55,477 nt of DNA from Arcticibacter eurypsychrophilus (GTDB lineage: Bacteria > Bacteroidota > Bacteroidia > Sphingobacteriales > Sphingobacteriaceae). The number at the start of each line of letters is the position of its first letter. The first letter of the stretch is position 1. The translations under genes and the position numbers were made by a program. Under the pieces are notes generated by a model. That model ran no database searches. It saw only the letters and a program-made list of their open reading frames with translations, and was not told the DNA's origin. The stretch covers positions 1-55,477 of the forward strand of contig NZ_MDFN01000034.1 of NCBI RefSeq assembly GCF_001730525.1, written 5' to 3'. Below are positions 39,060-48,466 of this stretch, piece after piece.

Positions 39060-39764
39060 TTAATGACTTTCTGTAAACTTATAACCGACTCCTCTTATAG
39101 AATGGAAGTATATAGGATTCTTTTGATCCGGCTCAAAATACTTTCTAAAAGTCAGGATAAAGTTATCGATTGTCCGGGTAGATGGATATACATCATAATT
39201 CCACACCGTTTCGAGAATTTGTTCACGCGATACTGCTTCATTTCTTCTTTCAATAAGAAGCTTAAGCAACATGGTTTCCTTTTTAGTAAGAGGAGTCACT
39301 GACCCATCATCATTCCTAAGTTCGAATGAATTAAAGTAGATCGTTTTATCTCCAATTTTATAAGTGTTCAATTCCTTCTTGTCATCGCCGGTTAAACCAC
39401 GCTTCACCAAGTTGTTCACACGAAGTATTAACTCTTCCAAATTAAATGGCTTCACCAAATAATCATCGGCACCTTTTTTAAGTCCGTTGATCTTGTCTTC
39501 ATTGGTATTTTTTGCGGTAAGAAACATAATAGGAACTTCCGTATTCTCCAGTCTAATTGTTTCCGCAACCTGAAATCCATCAATTTCAGGAAGCATCACA
39601 TCCAGTAAGATCAAATTAAATCGCTCTTCTTTGAAAATTTTCAACGCTTTCTTTCCATCAATTGCTGTGGTTACTTTGTAACCTTCAAGCTCAAGATTAA
39701 GCTTTATTGCTTCAAGAAGATGTTCTTCATCCTCTACTAATAAAATTCTTTGTTTAGTGGCCAT
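39060..39764 (-). CDS. OmpR-family response regulator
   Basis: Receiver domain residues 1-120 with phosphoacceptor Asp55 (LILLDVMLPEIDG), acidic pair ED near 11-13 and Lys in the FLTAKN segment; the C-terminal winged-helix DNA-binding domain (about 140-234) ends SRTIDNFILTFRKYF... SIRGVGYKFTESH. It overlaps the kinase gene by 11 bases and lies between hemL and hemE. It probably regulates transcription. The targets are not visible, but the haem genes themselves are the obvious candidates. Confidence 0.95.
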   Translation of the reverse strand: MATKQRILLVEDEEHLLEAIKLNLELEGYKVTTAIDGKKALKIFKEERFNLILLDVMLPEIDGFQVAETIRLENTEVPIMFLTAKNTNEDKINGLKKGADDYLVKPFNLEELILRVNNLVKRGLTGDDKKELNTYKIGDKTIYFNSFELRNDDGSVTPLTKKETMLLKLLIERRNEAVSREQILETVWNYDVYPSTRTIDNFILTFRKYFEPDQKNPIYFHSIRGVGYKFTESH

Positions 39765-40629
39765 CTGTGTTAAATGTTACTTCGAAAATACTTCCGGCAG
39801 GCCGGTTATTCTTCACTTTAATAAATGCCAGATGCCTATCCAGCACCTGTTTTACAATGTATAAACCAAGACCAGTCCCTTTAGTTTTACGTGTATCTTC
39901 ACTTCCTACACGATAAAACTTTTCAAAGATGCGAATCTTCTCTTCATCCTTAATACCAATACCTTTATCTGCCACAGTGAGGCTCACTTCCAGGGGCATT
40001 CGCTTCAATTCAACTTTAATTTCTTCACAGGGCGGAGAGTACTTTACTGCATTTTCAATCAGATTTGAGACTACCAGTGTAAGTGCAAAACGATCACCTG
40101 TAATAAAAATATCAGGCTCTATATTGAGATTAATAATCTGAGAACTACAGGTATGGATCTGAAGTCGGCTCGCTACATTCCTGATTACTTCAGTAAGGTT
40201 AAATTTCTCCTTAGGAAACGAATAAGAATGATTATCAATTCGTGTGGCAAGAAGCATATTTTCAACCAGGTCATCCAGTCTTTCAATATCCTTTAAGGAA
40301 TTATTCAAAAAAGAATGAATCTGTTCCTTATCCAGATTCCGTTTTAAAATGGTCTGAATATATAATTTAATAGATGCCAAAGGCGATTTTAACTCATGCG
40401 TAACCGACAATAAAAAGTTTTTTTGCTGTTCCTTCAGCATCCTTTCTTTGTTCAAGGTCTTATGAAGATGATAAGCTCCAGTTAAAAAAAGAAAAAGAAA
40501 AACAGCGCCCTCTCCAAGGATCATTGCCTGACGTTCAGGCTGAACTTCTATTAGCAGTACTCCCCACCAGATAAGCTCTGCTAGCGCATAAATAATTAAA
40601 GCATAAAATATGATCAGAGATTTACGCAT
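39754..40629 (-). CDS. Sensor histidine kinase
   Basis: Two N-terminal transmembrane helices (about 5-28 and 40-55) with only a short extracytoplasmic loop, then a HisKA domain with His78 (LLSVTHELKSPLASIK) and a HATPase_c domain with N box SNLIENAVKYSP and G boxes ADKGIGI and GTGLGLYIV. The loop is too short for a classical ligand-binding domain, suggesting intramembrane or cytoplasmic sensing. It overlaps hemL by eight bases and the response regulator by 11. Its signal is unknown; haem or redox state would fit the context. Confidence 0.93.
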   Translation of the reverse strand: MRKSLIIFYALIIYALAELIWWGVLLIEVQPERQAMILGEGAVFLFLFLTGAYHLHKTLNKERMLKEQQKNFLLSVTHELKSPLASIKLYIQTILKRNLDKEQIHSFLNNSLKDIERLDDLVENMLLATRIDNHSYSFPKEKFNLTEVIRNVASRLQIHTCSSQIINLNIEPDIFITGDRFALTLVVSNLIENAVKYSPPCEEIKVELKRMPLEVSLTVADKGIGIKDEEKIRIFEKFYRVGSEDTRKTKGTGLGLYIVKQVLDRHLAFIKVKNNRPAGSIFEVTFNTDGH

Positions 40630-41980
40630 ATTCTTTTAAAAATACAATATCCAGACTATCAAATATAGCTTTTTTTGCTTTGTCGAGATCAGCTGCAGTA
40701 TGCGCAGCCGAAACAAATCCTATTTCATAACCTGAGGGACCCAAGTAGACTCCCCTGTTCAATAATTCGCGATGCATCACCTTAAAATACACCATACTTG
40801 ATGCATCAATTTCTGCAGCAGCCTGAATATTTTGATCTGTAAACGCAAACCAAAACATGGATCCTACAGTAAACACTTTAAACTTATAACCTCTTTTATT
40901 TGCAAATTCTTGTATAGCCTCAACAAATTCAGCTGCTTTTGCATTCAGCTTTTCATAAAAATCAGGTTTTAATAATTGGGATAACTGACCTACCCCGGCA
41001 GCCATAGCTACGGGATTCCCAGACAGTGTTCCTGCCTGATAAACAGACCCCTCTGGAGAAACATGTCCCATTATTTTAGCAGATGAACCGTAAGCACCTA
41101 CCGGCATACCACCACCAATAATCTTACCATAAGTAATTATATCAGGGTTTACCTCATAATAGGCAGCAGCTCCTTCAAACCCTAATCTGAAACCTGTAAT
41201 TACTTCATCAAAAATAAGCAATGACTGATTCTCCTTTGATATTTCTCTTAAAAACTGAATGTATTCCTTGGTCTGGATTAATAACCCATTGTTAGCAGGA
41301 ATTCCTTCAATTATAATGGCAGCAATTTGTCCGGGAAACTGATCAAAGGCTGCCTTTACAGCATGTTTATCGTTTAAAGGAATCACAATAGTTTCATCAG
41401 CAAATCCTTTAGGCACTCCGGCAGAAGATGTTTCTCCAAAAGTAACTAAACCTGAACCTGCTTTTACTAATAGCGAATCAACATGTCCATGGTAGCAACC
41501 ATCAAATTTCAGGATCTTATCCCGCTTGGTATAACCCCTTGCCAGTCGGATAGCAGACATCACAGCCTCTGTACCTGAGCTTACAAAACGCAACTTTTCA
41601 ATCTTTTTATTATTTGATAAAATTAGAGAGGCCAGGTCATTCTCCAGTTCAGTGGGTGCTCCAAAACTCATTCCATTATCAATCGCTTGTAACACATGAT
41701 CTTTTACAACCGGGTTATTATGTCCCAAAATCAATGGTCCCCATGAACAACAGAAATCTACAAATTGGTTTCCATCAGCATCCCAAACCGTACAACCATC
41801 TCCTTTTTTAATAAAAAGGGGGGTGCCAAACACTGATTTAAATGCCCTCACAGGTGAATTTACTCCTCCCGGAAAATAGCGCAAAGCTTTTTCATATAGT
41901 GCAGCTGATTGCGTTCTGCTAATATCCGGCAAACTTGTCGTATTTATAGGTTGTTCATGGAATGTTGAAAAATCAGACAT
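40622..41980 (-). CDS. hemL: Glutamate-1-semialdehyde 2,1-aminomutase
   Basis: PLP enzyme giving 5-aminolevulinate in the C5 pathway. RYFPGGVNSPVRAFKSV, FVSSGTEAVMSAIRLARG, FDEVITGFR and the PLP lysine in ITYGKIIGGGMPVGAYG are all conserved. The open frame starts at 42007, but ATG 41980 (MSDFSTF) leaves hemB intact with a 17-base gap. It overlaps the histidine kinase gene by eight bases. Confidence 0.96.
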   Translation of the reverse strand: MSDFSTFHEQPINTTSLPDISRTQSAALYEKALRYFPGGVNSPVRAFKSVFGTPLFIKKGDGCTVWDADGNQFVDFCCSWGPLILGHNNPVVKDHVLQAIDNGMSFGAPTELENDLASLILSNNKKIEKLRFVSSGTEAVMSAIRLARGYTKRDKILKFDGCYHGHVDSLLVKAGSGLVTFGETSSAGVPKGFADETIVIPLNDKHAVKAAFDQFPGQIAAIIIEGIPANNGLLIQTKEYIQFLREISKENQSLLIFDEVITGFRLGFEGAAAYYEVNPDIITYGKIIGGGMPVGAYGSSAKIMGHVSPEGSVYQAGTLSGNPVAMAAGVGQLSQLLKPDFYEKLNAKAAEFVEAIQEFANKRGYKFKVFTVGSMFWFAFTDQNIQAAAEIDASSMVYFKVMHRELLNRGVYLGPSGYEIGFVSAAHTAADLDKAKKAIFDSLDIVFLKEYA

Positions 41981-41997
41981 AATGAAATTTTTAATTT

Positions 41998-42969
41998 TTA
42001 AATCCAATTGTTAAGTAGAACCTCTTTAGAATGATAAGACAAAATAGCGGTCGCTCCAGCCCTACGGATACTAGTCAAAACCTCAGTTATAGCACGCTGT
42101 TCGTCTAACCATCCATTTTGAACAGCAGCCTTGATCATCGAATATTCACCACTAACATTATAAGCCGCTATCGGCAGATCCGAATGATCTTTTAGCAACT
42201 TAATTACATCCAGGTAAGGCAATGCAGGTTTTACCATAAGAAAATCCGCACCTTCCTGCTCATCAAGAGTAGCTTCTATCAACGCTTCACGCTGATTTGA
42301 CGGATCCATTTGATAGGATTTTTTATCTCCAGACTTAGGCGCTGATCCTAATGCATCGCGGAAAGGTCCATAAAATGCACTGGCATATTTCGCACAGTAC
42401 GACATCAAGGAGACATTGGTGAATCCATTTTCATCCAGTACCTGGCGGATATATCCAATTCTACCATCCATCATATCGGATGGAGCAATGATATCAGCAC
42501 CTGCCTGAGCATGTGCCAGAGCCATTTTTCCCAATACTTCTAGTGTTTCATCATTAAGAATGACACCATTTTCTATTATACCATCATGACCATCTGAACT
42601 ATAAGGATCCATTGCCACATCAGTAACGACACATGCTTCAGGGAAATAGTGTTTAACCTCAGAGATTGCCTTGAGATATAAAGAACCTTCCCGGTAACTT
42701 TCAGTAGCGTATTTATCTTTTAAAGAATCATCAATGCGCGGGAAAAGATCAAAAGATTTTAAGCCAAGCTTCATGCAGCTCTCTACTTCCCTTAATAAAT
42801 TATCTACGGAATAACGGAAGATCCCCGGCATAGAAGAGATCTCCGTTTTCTGGTTGATCCCATCTATTATAAAAAGAGGAAATATTAGGTTTGATGCCGA
42901 CAAATGAGTTTCTTTAACCATCTGACGAATGACTTCACTTTTTCTATTTCTTCTTGGTCTTTGTAACAT
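41998..42969 (-). CDS. hemB: Porphobilinogen synthase (ALA dehydratase)
   Basis: Condenses two 5-aminolevulinate molecules. The active-site SYCAKYASAFYGPFRDA and FLMVKPALPYLDVI segments carry the two catalytic lysines, and ASDMMDGRIGYIR is conserved. The cysteine-rich zinc-binding loop typical of some forms is replaced by VVTDVAMDPYSSDGHDG, so it is probably Mg-dependent. 323 residues. It lies 12 bases after hemCD. Confidence 0.96.
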   Translation of the reverse strand: MLQRPRRNRKSEVIRQMVKETHLSASNLIFPLFIIDGINQKTEISSMPGIFRYSVDNLLREVESCMKLGLKSFDLFPRIDDSLKDKYATESYREGSLYLKAISEVKHYFPEACVVTDVAMDPYSSDGHDGIIENGVILNDETLEVLGKMALAHAQAGADIIAPSDMMDGRIGYIRQVLDENGFTNVSLMSYCAKYASAFYGPFRDALGSAPKSGDKKSYQMDPSNQREALIEATLDEQEGADFLMVKPALPYLDVIKLLKDHSDLPIAAYNVSGEYSMIKAAVQNGWLDEQRAITEVLTSIRRAGATAILSYHSKEVLLNNWI

Positions 42970-42981
42970 AGTTTTTATTTA

Positions 42982-44562
42982 TTATAGCCCGAATACGGCT
43001 TCAGACAAACCCAATTCATCTGGCGAATAGGGCAAAGTATAACTTACACCCATTTCATCAAATTTCTTTCCTGTTGATCGGCCAATACATATAACCTTTT
43101 GTTCGGGTTCTATTAAATTATCCTCAAAATAAGCTTCTACATTGGACGGACTTGTAAATATCAACACATCTGCATGTGATTGTTCTACTTTTTCTTCTAA
43201 AACAGTTTCATAGATCGGCAAATCAATGATTCGGGTACCCTCGGGTAACATTTGCTGAATGGTACGCAAAGATCCTTTTGCTCCAGGAAACAAAATCTTA
43301 GAGCCTCCTGCAATACTGGCAAATTCTTTGGCAATCTCTGTGGTGTGAATGCCTTCTTCCTCTCCGTTAAAATGCGGTACTTTTCCAAACCGTCTAAGTG
43401 TTTCTTCAGATGCTCGTCCTAAAACACCAAACCTGGTCTTCTTAGACAACTGTGGATCTAAATTAAAAAAATATTCAATCGCATTTTTACTACTAAAAAA
43501 TATCCAGTCTACATCACGTAAAATATAAGGATCCAGCTTATTAATAATGGGAAAGGTACGGATCAATGAGCGGCCATCAATTGAAATCCCATTAGCCTCC
43601 ATTGCTTTTCTGAAATAACTATATTCAGAGATTTCACGGGTTATAAATACTTTTGAAGGATATTTACGCTGTTTGGAAAACTTGGCAACGATTCGTTCGG
43701 CTAAGCCATCTGCGGTATCGGATTCAATAAAGAGCCTGCTTGGAAATGAATCCCCTTCGTCAGCTTTAGAAGTCCAAACCTGAAATTTACCATTTTCTTT
43801 TCTACAAAAACAGCCTAGCGGCATATGGCAACCTCCATTAAATAAGTTAAGTACCTTCCGCTCCACTGCAATAACTTCCGCAACGTCTGCATGATGCAAC
43901 CCTTGAAGTAAATCATATAAATCCTGATTGCCCTCGCGAATTTGAATGGCCAATACTCCTTGTGCCGGAGATGGAATAAATTCTGTCGGATCAATTTCTT
44001 CTACATGAAACTCACTCAAATCAATTCCAAGGCGAAATACCCCCGCTTTAGCAATGATAATGGCATCATAGTCCTCGTCCCTTAATTTCTGTATCCGCGT
44101 AGGGACATTTCCCCGAAGGTCTTCAATTTCTAAGTCAGGGCGTACAGCAAGTAATTGTGCCTTTCTACGATTAGATGAGGTACCAACCATGCCGCCATAC
44201 TTTACGGATAGCTTTTGTTTGATATCGACACAATCCTTTAATATTAACAGAAGTTCATGAGGATCTTCGCGTTCAGATACCGCTGCGATGATTAATCCAG
44301 CAGGATGTTGAGTAGGTAAGTCTTTATGTGAATGAACAGCTATATCAATAGAGTTATCGAGCAGCCCTTCTTCTAATTCTTTAGTAAAGAACCCCTTACC
44401 TTCCAGTTTATCCAATCGTAAATTAAGGATCTTGTCTCCCTGAGTTTTAATAATTTTAAGATCCGCTTCTACACCTAGCTCTAAAAGCCTATCTTTTACA
44501 AAATTCGCTTGCCAGAGAGCAAGCTCACTTCCCCGTGTTCCAATGATAAGTTTTCTATCCAA
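42982..44562 (-). CDS. hemCD: Fused hydroxymethylbilane synthase / uroporphyrinogen-III synthase
   Basis: Residues 1-300 are HemC (porphobilinogen deaminase): RGSELALWQANFVKD, DIAVHSHKDLPT, GTSSNRRKAQLLA, PAQGVLAIQIR, and Cys245 in GGCHMPLG for the dipyrromethane cofactor. Residues 305-526 are HemD-like (VFITREISEYSYFRKAMEAN, IFFSSKNAIEYFFNL, LIFTSPSNVEAYFE). The fusion joins two consecutive steps. hemA lies 63 bases upstream and hemB 12 bases downstream. 526 residues, no frame break. Confidence 0.95.
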   Translation of the reverse strand: MDRKLIIGTRGSELALWQANFVKDRLLELGVEADLKIIKTQGDKILNLRLDKLEGKGFFTKELEEGLLDNSIDIAVHSHKDLPTQHPAGLIIAAVSEREDPHELLLILKDCVDIKQKLSVKYGGMVGTSSNRRKAQLLAVRPDLEIEDLRGNVPTRIQKLRDEDYDAIIIAKAGVFRLGIDLSEFHVEEIDPTEFIPSPAQGVLAIQIREGNQDLYDLLQGLHHADVAEVIAVERKVLNLFNGGCHMPLGCFCRKENGKFQVWTSKADEGDSFPSRLFIESDTADGLAERIVAKFSKQRKYPSKVFITREISEYSYFRKAMEANGISIDGRSLIRTFPIINKLDPYILRDVDWIFFSSKNAIEYFFNLDPQLSKKTRFGVLGRASEETLRRFGKVPHFNGEEEGIHTTEIAKEFASIAGGSKILFPGAKGSLRTIQQMLPEGTRIIDLPIYETVLEEKVEQSHADVLIFTSPSNVEAYFEDNLIEPEQKVICIGRSTGKKFDEMGVSYTLPYSPDELGLSEAVFGL

Positions 44563-44625
44563 AATAAAATTAGCCTTTTTGCAAAAATAAAGAATATTGC
44601 ATTTGCTTTACAAGGATGAAGCAAA

Positions 44626-45852
44626 TTAACTATTATTAACCAAAATTTCTTTTGCCATAACCATAGGAACACTGATATATTTCTTTTCCATGTAATTGAT
44701 AACACGTTCTAAAACTTCCCTCGAATTACTATCTAGTTGTCCTATATCATCAGCAAAAACCGAGTCCACAGCCATCCTTCTAATTTCTTTAATCTTAATT
44801 GGAACATCACGCATGGCAAGCTCAATACGCCGTTGTCGTAGTATAGGTTTGAATTCGTTTATATTTTGTTCTATAATTACTTCTGCATGAACCAACTCTT
44901 GATAACGCTCCTGCATATTTTGATTAGCTACTTCCTGTAAACTTCTTACTTCTATAAAAGTAACCGGATTGTTTGAAATAACATCAGGGTCTGTATCATT
45001 GGGTATAGCGAGATCTACAATCACCTTTTTATCCGTTTCTCCATTCAAAAGAGATTGATATATCGAATTGGTAATAATTGGTTCAGTGCAACTAGTGCAA
45101 GTAATAATTACATCAAATCCTTTCTTATAGTTTTTTAACTCCTCCAAACTGTATGCTTCTCCCTGCAATTCTTTTGCTAAATCTTCTGCTTTAGACAGGG
45201 TACGATTAAACACAGAAAAATTGGAGTATTTATGCTTTTGAAGATATTTAGATATATTCTTATTAGTTTCTCCTGCCCCGATAATAAGGATCCGGGAGTT
45301 AGCACACATGTTCAGATCGCGTAGCTTACGGTATGCAAGAGATACAACTGAGATCGGATTTTTGGAAATATTCGTATCCGTATAAACCTGTTTGGCGGTT
45401 TTAACAACCTGACCCATGATCATGCGAAGATAGTCGCCCGTAAATCCTGCTTCTCTGCATTGTTCATAAGCTTTACGTACCTGAGAAAGAATTTCTTTCT
45501 CCCCTACAACAAGACTTTCCAATGAACAGGAAATACGCAAAAGATGATTAAACGCATCTTGATCCTCGTAGAACTTGACTTTACTAATAAAATCTTCCAT
45601 CTTGTCTTCTGGGATACAGAAGTCCAACGATGATATAAATTCCCTTATAAAAGAAAGACTGATAGTTTGCGATGCACAAAATACAAATTCAACCCTATTA
45701 CAGGTGCCGATATAGAAGATTTCTGGAATGTCAAACTTTTGCCTGACAAAGTCTAATTTGCCAATCAGAGACTGATTGCAAATTACTAATTTTCCTAGAT
45801 CCTGTAGATCAATCTGCTGATGTGTAAATGCTAAAACTTTTAATTGTTTCAA
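44626..45852 (-). CDS. hemA: Glutamyl-tRNA reductase
   Basis: First enzyme of C5 tetrapyrrole synthesis, reducing glutamyl-tRNA to glutamate semialdehyde. Catalytic Cys51 in IGTCNRVEFVF, the conserved SLVVGEKEILSQVRKAYEQC, the NADPH motif LIIGAGETN, and the C-terminal dimerisation helix. 408 residues. It is the first gene of the haem operon, with a TACATTTG promoter box 28 bases before the ATG. Confidence 0.96.
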   Translation of the reverse strand: MKQLKVLAFTHQQIDLQDLGKLVICNQSLIGKLDFVRQKFDIPEIFYIGTCNRVEFVFCASQTISLSFIREFISSLDFCIPEDKMEDFISKVKFYEDQDAFNHLLRISCSLESLVVGEKEILSQVRKAYEQCREAGFTGDYLRMIMGQVVKTAKQVYTDTNISKNPISVVSLAYRKLRDLNMCANSRILIIGAGETNKNISKYLQKHKYSNFSVFNRTLSKAEDLAKELQGEAYSLEELKNYKKGFDVIITCTSCTEPIITNSIYQSLLNGETDKKVIVDLAIPNDTDPDVISNNPVTFIEVRSLQEVANQNMQERYQELVHAEVIIEQNINEFKPILRQRRIELAMRDVPIKIKEIRRMAVDSVFADDIGQLDSNSREVLERVINYMEKKYISVPMVMAKEILVNNS

Positions 45853-45879
45853 CTCTGAGTATGTTTAAAAAACCTTCAA

Positions 45880-45887
45880 CAAATGTA
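45880..45887 (-). promoter_or_regulatory. TAnnTTTG promoter box for the haem operon
   Basis: TACATTTG on the minus strand, perfect to the Bacteroidota -7 consensus. The transcript would begin near 45874, about 22 bases before hemA. The -33 region lacks a clear TTTG. Confidence 0.5.
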
Positions 45888-46123
45888 TCAATACGGCCTT
45901 AAGCGGCTGTCATTCCTTTGTAAAACAGAGGTATTTAGATCGTTTATAAATAAGAGCAAGCTAAAATCTTCAAATATTAAAGAATTCAACCAATTGCGAA
46001 TCAGCAATATACAGCAACAAACAACTAAATAATACAATCAAGCTCGCTATCAAATAATAAAAACATCATTTATTAACCTACTGTTTAACCAATATTCAAT
46101 ATATTACAGCTTATTCTCTTACC

Positions 46124-46954
46124 ATGAAAATACAAAAAACTCATATACCAGGATCAGAAAACAAAGCAATACATATAGATTACATCCTGAATGATCAAAT
46201 TGAAAATGCCCCTATGATCATATTCGTTCATGGATTTAAAGGCTTTAAAGACTGGGGCACTCATCATTTAGTCGCTGACTATTTTGCTAATAACGGCTTT
46301 AGCTTCCTCAAATTCAACTTCTCCCACAATGGAATGAGCAAAGAAGATATTGATGTATTCGATGATCTGGAATCTTTTGGTCACAATACCTTTAGCAAAG
46401 AACTTAAAGATTTGGACGAAGTCATTACCTATGCAAAAAGTGGAGAGTCCTTCCCTGTACCTTCCCGGATCATTTTAATTGGCCATAGTATGGGTGGGGG
46501 TATTAGCATTCTCCAAACGTTCGAAGATAAACGTGTTGACAAACTGGTAACTTGGGCTTCAATAAGTAATTTCCGTGGACTATGGAATATGGATCAGGAA
46601 AAATCCTGGAAAAAAAATGGTGCCATTTATATGGACAACTCACGTACCCATCAGCAAATGCCCTTGTATTCCGTAATCTTAGAAGACCTGGATAAAAATA
46701 CGGAAAAGCTAGACATCTTAAATGCAGCAAGATCACTGACTCAGCCATGGCTCATTGTGCAGGGTGAATCAGATACAACTGTAAAATTGGAGCAAGCTCA
46801 ATTACTACAACGACAACATCCGGATAGCTGGTTAATTATTGTGGAAAATGCAGATCATGTGTTTAATGCCCGACATCCATGGTCATCTGATGAGTTACCT
46901 GTTGAATTAAAAAAAGCATGTGACACGACATTGTCGTTTTTAAAAGACTATTAA
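46124..46954 (+). CDS. Alpha/beta hydrolase
   Basis: A cytosolic alpha/beta hydrolase of about 276 residues: oxyanion region IFVHGFKGFKDWG, nucleophile elbow GHSMGGG (Ser), Asp in GESDTTVK and His in NADHVFNARHPW. No signal peptide. The substrate is unknown; the family covers esterases and related enzymes. It is divergent from hemA with 271 bases between, and stands alone. Confidence 0.88.
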   Translation: MKIQKTHIPGSENKAIHIDYILNDQIENAPMIIFVHGFKGFKDWGTHHLVADYFANNGFSFLKFNFSHNGMSKEDIDVFDDLESFGHNTFSKELKDLDEVITYAKSGESFPVPSRIILIGHSMGGGISILQTFEDKRVDKLVTWASISNFRGLWNMDQEKSWKKNGAIYMDNSRTHQQMPLYSVILEDLDKNTEKLDILNAARSLTQPWLIVQGESDTTVKLEQAQLLQRQHPDSWLIIVENADHVFNARHPWSSDELPVELKKACDTTLSFLKDY

Positions 46955-47091
46955 AATCAGATTTTCATTAATGACTCAATTTAAACGGTGCAATGTATAG
47001 GTTAATCGTTAACGTCTACGTCATTAACAGATTTACCTAAACAGTGAGAAGATCGTTTTTAGGTATTGAATTGTGATTGTTTATTATATTT

Positions 47092-47173
47092 ATGGATGAA
47101 TTAAACCTTTCATGGTATTTTAGATGTTATAATAGCCAATAATGTTATTTATTATATGGATGAATTTAAACCT
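47092..47173 (+). repeat. Direct repeat pair upstream of an ECF sigma gene
   Basis: ATGGATGAATTAAACCT (47092-47108) recurs as ATGGATGAATTTAAACCT (47156-47173), each preceded by an AT-rich TTATTATA-like stretch, 64 bases apart. They lie 66-147 bases before the sigma-gene ATG. They may be operators, or remains of a small duplication. Confidence 0.5.
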
Positions 47174-47238
47174 CTTTGGGTAAAATAAGTCTCAAAAAGA
47201 TATCCTTTAACTTTGATAGAGCGCATAAAGCACTAAAA

Positions 47239-47790
47239 ATGCAGCAAATTGACGACGCAGTAATACTTCAAAAATTCGCAGATGAGCGAACAAGGGATGA
47301 AGCATTCAGCCTATTAATTAATAAGTATCAGCAAAAGATCTATTGGCATGTGAGGCGACTGGTAATTAATCATGATGACGCCGATGATCTTGTACAAGAT
47401 GCTTTTATAAAAGTATGGAAGAATCTGGCAACTTTTAGAAATGATTCACAGCTTTATACCTGGATTTACCGGATTGCAACCAACGAATGTCTTACTTTTC
47501 TAAACAAGAAAAAGAAACAGAACAACATTCCTCTAGAGGAAGTGGCTTACGATCTAGTAGACTCTTTGAAAGAAGGCTCCTACTTTAATGGCAATCAGGC
47601 AGAACTTAAGTTACAACAAGCGTTGCTTACCCTTCCAGAAAAACAGCGCCTTGTATTTAATATGAAATATTTTGATGATTTAAAATATGAAGAGATCTCT
47701 CAAATATTAGGTACAAGCGTTGGTGGCCTTAAAGCATCATTCCATCACGCGGTGAAGAAAATTGAAAACTTTTTATTAAATATTGATTAA
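47239..47790 (+). CDS. ECF-type RNA polymerase sigma factor
   Basis: Region 2 (YWHVRRLVINHDDADDLVQD, AFIKVWKNLATFRND, LYTWIYRIATNECLTFLNK) and region 4 (LPEKQRLVFNMKYFDDLKYE, EISQILGTSVGGLKASFHHA) with a short linker. The open frame reaches to TTG 47176; ATG 47239 (MQQIDDAVIL) is the likely start, giving 183 residues. It is followed by an anti-sigma candidate and a Spy-like periplasmic protein, forming a three-gene signalling unit. Confidence 0.93.
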   Translation: MQQIDDAVILQKFADERTRDEAFSLLINKYQQKIYWHVRRLVINHDDADDLVQDAFIKVWKNLATFRNDSQLYTWIYRIATNECLTFLNKKKKQNNIPLEEVAYDLVDSLKEGSYFNGNQAELKLQQALLTLPEKQRLVFNMKYFDDLKYEEISQILGTSVGGLKASFHHAVKKIENFLLNID

Positions 47791-47823
47791 ACCTTTAGGT
47801 ATAAAAATAATCAGAATTATATA

Positions 47824-48456
47824 ATGGATTTAGATAACACGAACGGGGATTGGGAAAAACAAGCACCAGAGCTTGCTGCAACAGGCAGAAGAAATCCTTA
47901 TACTGTTCCCACTGACTATTTCAATGAAATGCAACAACAGCTATCCAGCAGAATAAAGCTGGAGTTATTGTATGGCACTGACTCTGCCGAGATATTTGAA
48001 GTTCCCGACCAATATTTCGAAGAGTTAGAAGGCAATATCCTTACTTCCATCAAAGCAGATCAATTTAAAGACAGCACCAAAGAAGACGGTTTTACTGTTC
48101 CTGAAGGGTACTTCAATTCTTTGCAAGCTTCTATTCAGCAAAAAATATCAAATCAAACTAGCATAAAAGAAGTTAAGATAAGACGACTAGTTCCATCCTG
48201 GTTAAGCTATGCAGCAGCTGCCTGCCTCATTATATCGATTTCTACTGGTTTGTATTTTTATCAAAAACAGACCTCTTCTATCGAAACAAAGTTAGCATAC
48301 ATGCCCGATGATGCAATTATAGATTACCTGCTTATCAACAGTGACTCAGGTGATTTACCAGTCATAATTGATAATTCAAATAGTACATCAGCAGTAAACT
48401 CAGAACTTGGTATCCCTGATGCAGAGATCGAAGAATATCTGGAGACCACTCTTTAA
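47824..48456 (+). CDS. Anti-sigma candidate with VPxxYF repeats
   Basis: The cytoplasmic part has three copies of a short motif: YTVPTDYFNEMQQQL (about residue 26), FEVPDQYFEELEGNI (59) and FTVPEGYFNSLQASI (91). A transmembrane helix follows at about 122-140 (WLSYAAAACLIISISTGLYF), then an acidic C-terminal tail. The VPxxYFxxLxxxI repeat is common in Bacteroidota proteins encoded beside ECF sigma genes, so an anti-sigma role is inferred from context. 210 residues, 33 bases after the sigma gene. Confidence 0.65.
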   Translation: MDLDNTNGDWEKQAPELAATGRRNPYTVPTDYFNEMQQQLSSRIKLELLYGTDSAEIFEVPDQYFEELEGNILTSIKADQFKDSTKEDGFTVPEGYFNSLQASIQQKISNQTSIKEVKIRRLVPSWLSYAAAACLIISISTGLYFYQKQTSSIETKLAYMPDDAIIDYLLINSDSGDLPVIIDNSNSTSAVNSELGIPDAEIEEYLETTL

Positions 48457-48466
48457 ACATACTCAA

